The notes beneath the pieces are model-generated. The model was not told the origin of the DNA. It did not search any database and worked only from the letters and a program-made list of their open reading frames with translations. A DNA stretch of 8,902 bases from Fidelibacterota bacterium (lineage in GTDB: Bacteria; Fidelibacterota; Marinisomatia; Marinisomatales; J089): positions 1 to 8,902 of the forward strand of contig RFIZ01000286.1 of the NCBI GenBank assembly GCA_003695105.1, read 5' to 3'. Position 1 is the stretch's first letter; each line of letters starts with the position of its first letter. Shown piece by piece: positions 6,789-8,902 of this stretch. The position numbers and the translations under genes were made by a program.

Positions 6789-7876
6789 CAGAGCAGGATT
6801 TCCCGGTACAATTCCAGGTAACGGTCTGCAATCTTCTGGGGACTCAATTGCCTGGCCAGATTCTGCAGTCCCTTTCGTCGTTCATTCCGTTCCGACACCA
6901 CCGTTTGCAAGGCCCTGCTATAGGACACGGGGTTTTCATCGGGTACGATCAAGATTGCGTTCGGAGTCATTTCATTGTATTCTTCAAACAAAGGCAGAGC
7001 CGAAGCCACAATCGGCACTCCTCCTGCCATCAACGTTGACAAACTTCCCGATGCGGACACATTGGCAAAGGGACAGATGGCTGCGTCAGCGGCACTGAGA
7101 TACAGAGGTAACCGGTCATCAGGAATATAGCCCGTAATGGTTACTTGCTTTTCCACTCCCAGTCCTTTGGCCTGTTCCAGAAGATCATTCTGATAATAGG
7201 CAAACGCCGGCACCGCTCCCCCAACCAAAATCAGCTGCCAATCCCTGGGTAGATGGGGTAGACAGGCGATGGCCAAATCCTGTCGTTTACGGGGATGTAG
7301 AAAACCCAGCATGATATATACTGTTTTTCCCTGCAAGCCCAGCTTTGCTTTGGCTTCTGCCGGGGGAACCCGGGTTGGCATCGATTCGATATAATGTGGA
7401 ATCACCCGAGGAGTGATGGAAGCAACCATAGCACGAAGTCTCCGTGACTCTTCCCCCGAATTCACCACCGGCCAGACTCGGTATCGAGCCAATACCTGGT
7501 AACTCCTTCGATAAGGAGCCACCCTGGATTTGACCCAGTCCATCCACGAAAAATGGTAGGCACTTTTGAGGTAACCCGGTTCATAAATATCATGCAGAGT
7601 GACGACAACAGGACGCTGGCAATTCCGCAGGAAGGATGCAAGGTTCTGCACCTGCGTGAAGAGGGTGCCCCAGACCGAACTATAAAATTGAGCGTTATAC
7701 TGTATGTGAACCAGATCTACGGTTTCCAGCCGGGGATCTACCGTCTCCAGCGACAGTCCCGGTTCGTAGTTCCAATCCACCACCGTGACTTTTTCTCCGA
7801 CAGCAGCCGACAGGATGTGACCAAATCGCCGAACCCCGTGCCGTTCGTGGCCTACGTGCAAAAATCCTATCTTCAC
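6788..7876 (-). CDS. Glycosyltransferase, GT-B fold, family-4 type
   Basis: A 362-aa cytoplasmic glycosyltransferase that would add a sugar from a nucleotide donor to a lipid-linked glycan. The N-terminal Rossmann half contains LVHIQYNAQFY (55-65) and VVVTLHDIYEPGY (90-102), the strand and His loop usual in this fold. The C-terminal half has GFLHPRKRQDLAI (191-203), LILVGG (215-220), VTITGYIPDDRLPLYLSAAD (245-264) and the donor-site region SASGSLSTLMAGGVPIVAS (274-292). The usual EX7E glutamate pair is not present there: the second Glu position aligns with Thr281 and the first is also replaced. Other family-4 members with a Ser-Gly-rich loop share this, so it need not be inactive. The start is GTG at 7876, overlapping the TGA of the preceding sulfotransferase as GTGA; only a weak purine-rich stretch precedes it. 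Sugar specificity is unknown. Confidence 0.9.
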   Translation of the reverse strand: MKIGFLHVGHERHGVRRFGHILSAAVGEKVTVVDWNYEPGLSLETVDPRLETVDLVHIQYNAQFYSSVWGTLFTQVQNLASFLRNCQRPVVVTLHDIYEPGYLKSAYHFSWMDWVKSRVAPYRRSYQVLARYRVWPVVNSGEESRRLRAMVASITPRVIPHYIESMPTRVPPAEAKAKLGLQGKTVYIMLGFLHPRKRQDLAIACLPHLPRDWQLILVGGAVPAFAYYQNDLLEQAKGLGVEKQVTITGYIPDDRLPLYLSAADAAICPFANVSASGSLSTLMAGGVPIVASALPLFEEYNEMTPNAILIVPDENPVSYSRALQTVVSERNERRKGLQNLARQLSPQKIADRYLELYREILL

Positions 7877-8784
7877 TTGCTCAGCTTTCTTCTAAGGAAC
7901 GTCACGTACGGAAACCAAACGGACACAGATAGGTGGCGAATTCGGTGCCACCATTTCGTTCGCAGTGGGTACCCCCATTTTACCATGTCTGAACCACAGA
8001 TCCATTCAATACCTGCGATTTCCGTGCTGGTAAGTTCTTGTTGCCATCGATCACGGAGATCCGGGTCGATGCCAGCAGCAGCATTCTTTTTCCAGGGTTC
8101 GGCTTCCGGTACAAAACTGGATTCCCTGCCGGACGGATTCAGGAGGGCCTCATCGTAGGGTAGATTCAAAAATTGACAAATGGACTGAACGGTGGTCTCG
8201 GGGTTTCCGATCACATCTTCGTACCGGATTGTGAGCCCCCGACCTTCAGTATAAGATCTGAATCGATCCCAGGCACGGATATATTTACGCCAGATTTTCG
8301 CATCGCCCCAAATGGTACCTGTAGTCCAGGGTACGGTCTTCCAGGAACGAACCACGGCCCGTGGATCCCGCAGAATGTGAAGGAAAACTGCATCCGGGAA
8401 ATAGGTAAGCAGGCGGGGAATATAAAGAACATTGTTTGGGGTCTTGTCACCTATCCAGGTTGCATCCTTCTGGGCACCATAACGCCGTAATAATTCCCGG
8501 TAGATGAGTGCATGGGTGGTCCCCCGGGTTTCCATCCAGTGAAGAAATTCTTCTTTTTCAATCTCCAGACGATCAAACCAGTCCTGGGCGATAATTTTTT
8601 TTCCCAAACGCAGGCGACTTTCCGAATCCTGCAAAGTGGGAGTGGTCTCAACAAAATGTCTGATATAAAATAACTCCGGTGCCAGTGCGATGGCGGGATG
8701 TCGGTTCAGAATTTCCTGAACCAGAGTGGTTCCCGAACGGGGACAGCCAACCAAAAATAGGATTTTTTTCTCAGAATCCGGCAT
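7873..8784 (-). CDS. Sulfotransferase, GCPRSGTTLVQ type
   Basis: A 303-aa predicted PAPS-dependent sulfotransferase with no signal peptide. The 5'-phosphosulfate loop is GCPRSGTTLVQ (13-23), followed by ILNRHPAIALAPE (25-37). IGDKTPNN (111-118) is the central catalytic-region strand, HILRDPRAVVRSW (136-148) holds the 3'-phosphate-binding Arg and Ser, and RYEDV (187-191) is the late conserved motif. The C-terminus is basic and aromatic (about 275-303) and could be membrane-associated, but no clear helix is evident. It is of a different subtype from the two other sulfotransferases in this window, judged by the segments around the loop and by GDKTPN versus KDPFA and EKSPPN, so recent duplication is unlikely. 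ATG at 8784 is preceded by GGAGGAA. It lies upstream of, and overlaps, the glycosyltransferase start. The acceptor is unknown; sulfation of the glycan made here is the contextual guess. Confidence 0.91.
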   Translation of the reverse strand: MPDSEKKILFLVGCPRSGTTLVQEILNRHPAIALAPELFYIRHFVETTPTLQDSESRLRLGKKIIAQDWFDRLEIEKEEFLHWMETRGTTHALIYRELLRRYGAQKDATWIGDKTPNNVLYIPRLLTYFPDAVFLHILRDPRAVVRSWKTVPWTTGTIWGDAKIWRKYIRAWDRFRSYTEGRGLTIRYEDVIGNPETTVQSICQFLNLPYDEALLNPSGRESSFVPEAEPWKKNAAAGIDPDLRDRWQQELTSTEIAGIEWICGSDMVKWGYPLRTKWWHRIRHLSVSVWFPYVTFLRRKLSK

Positions 8785-8902
8785 GCCGGAGCAATTCCTC
8801 CAATTTTTGTTTTTTCGAGGCCCAGTTCCTGATTTTTTCCTGTTTCAACTGGGCCCAGGCCTTCTTCTGCCGCGGGACCCCTGTTTGCAGTGTTTGCAAT
8901 CC
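8771..8902 (-). CDS. 3' end of an unrecognised gene (partial, open at right edge)
   Basis: One minus-strand frame stays open from the window edge to a TGA at 8773-8771, giving the last 43 residues of a protein whose start is outside. The residues are basic and helix-prone, for example RQKKAWAQLKQEKIRNW (11-27) and KLEELLRHAGF at the end (33-43). No start codon of the ATG kind is in frame, as expected for a truncated C-terminus. The stop overlaps the following sulfotransferase by 14 bases, matching the tight packing of this operon. One other minus-strand frame is also open here, but it reads on into an unlikely Gly/Pro-rich peptide that is antiparallel in no known sense to a family. A glycosyltransferase or similar biosynthetic gene would fit the position, but the fragment does not identify it. 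Confidence 0.6.
   Translation of the reverse strand, partial: GLQTLQTGVPRQKKAWAQLKQEKIRNWASKKQKLEELLRHAGF
8795..8801 (-). promoter_or_regulatory. Ribosome binding site of the 7873-8784 sulfotransferase
   Basis: The minus strand reads GGAGGAA, the strongest Shine-Dalgarno match in the window, 12 bases before the ATG at 8784. It lies inside the coding end of the preceding gene, so the sulfotransferase can be initiated independently as well as by coupling. Confidence 0.55.

Noticed and set aside
7553..8158. Plus-strand open frame of 201 codons
   Set aside because: It is antisense to the glycosyltransferase N-terminus and sulfotransferase C-terminus, both strongly supported.
1..8902. CRISPR array, transfer RNA, insertion sequence, or defence or phage module
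   Set aside because: I saw no regularly spaced repeats, no cloverleaf-like sequence in the few intergenic bases, no transposase, and every long stretch is accounted for by glycan or signalling genes.

Overview
The window is about half G+C, gene-dense and bacterial. It has no RNA genes, CRISPR array, insertion sequence or phage signal that I can see. The closest protein relatives I recognise point to a Gram-negative bacterium of the Bacteroidetes/FCB-like or candidate-phylum kind (for example Ignavibacteria, Calditrichaeota, Marinimicrobia or KSB1 relatives). The two clues are a sensor kinase with an AHQLGTP H-box of the type common in Bacteroidetes, and a long YfhO-family membrane protein. 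This placement comes from memory of these families and is only an inference.

Left part (26-3546, minus strand): a two-gene unit, a 783-aa YfhO-family multi-pass membrane protein followed by a membrane sensor histidine kinase. They are joined by an ATGA stop/start overlap. The kinase stop lies 25 bases from the window edge, so any partner response regulator would be outside.

Middle (3547-4411): an 88-base divergent intergenic region, then a single plus-strand sulfotransferase, the only gene on that strand. Its 3' end overlaps the next minus-strand gene by 22 bases.

Right part (4390-8902, minus strand, read from right to left): the 3' end of an unrecognised gene, a sulfotransferase, a family-4-type glycosyltransferase, a Wzx-like polysaccharide flippase and another sulfotransferase. 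All four junctions overlap (14-nt overlap, GTGA, TGATG, TGATG), so this looks like one translationally coupled operon continuing beyond the right edge.

The simplest reading is part of a surface-glycan locus. The glycosyltransferase would build a lipid-linked oligosaccharide, the flippase would export it, and up to three different sulfotransferases would use PAPS to sulfate the glycan or another acceptor. YfhO could add a sugar on the outer face of the membrane, since some YfhO proteins are GT-C-type glycosyltransferases. Three distinct sulfotransferases around one flippase is the most noteworthy aspect. No polymerase, initiating sugar-phosphate transferase or PAPS-synthesis gene is present in the window.
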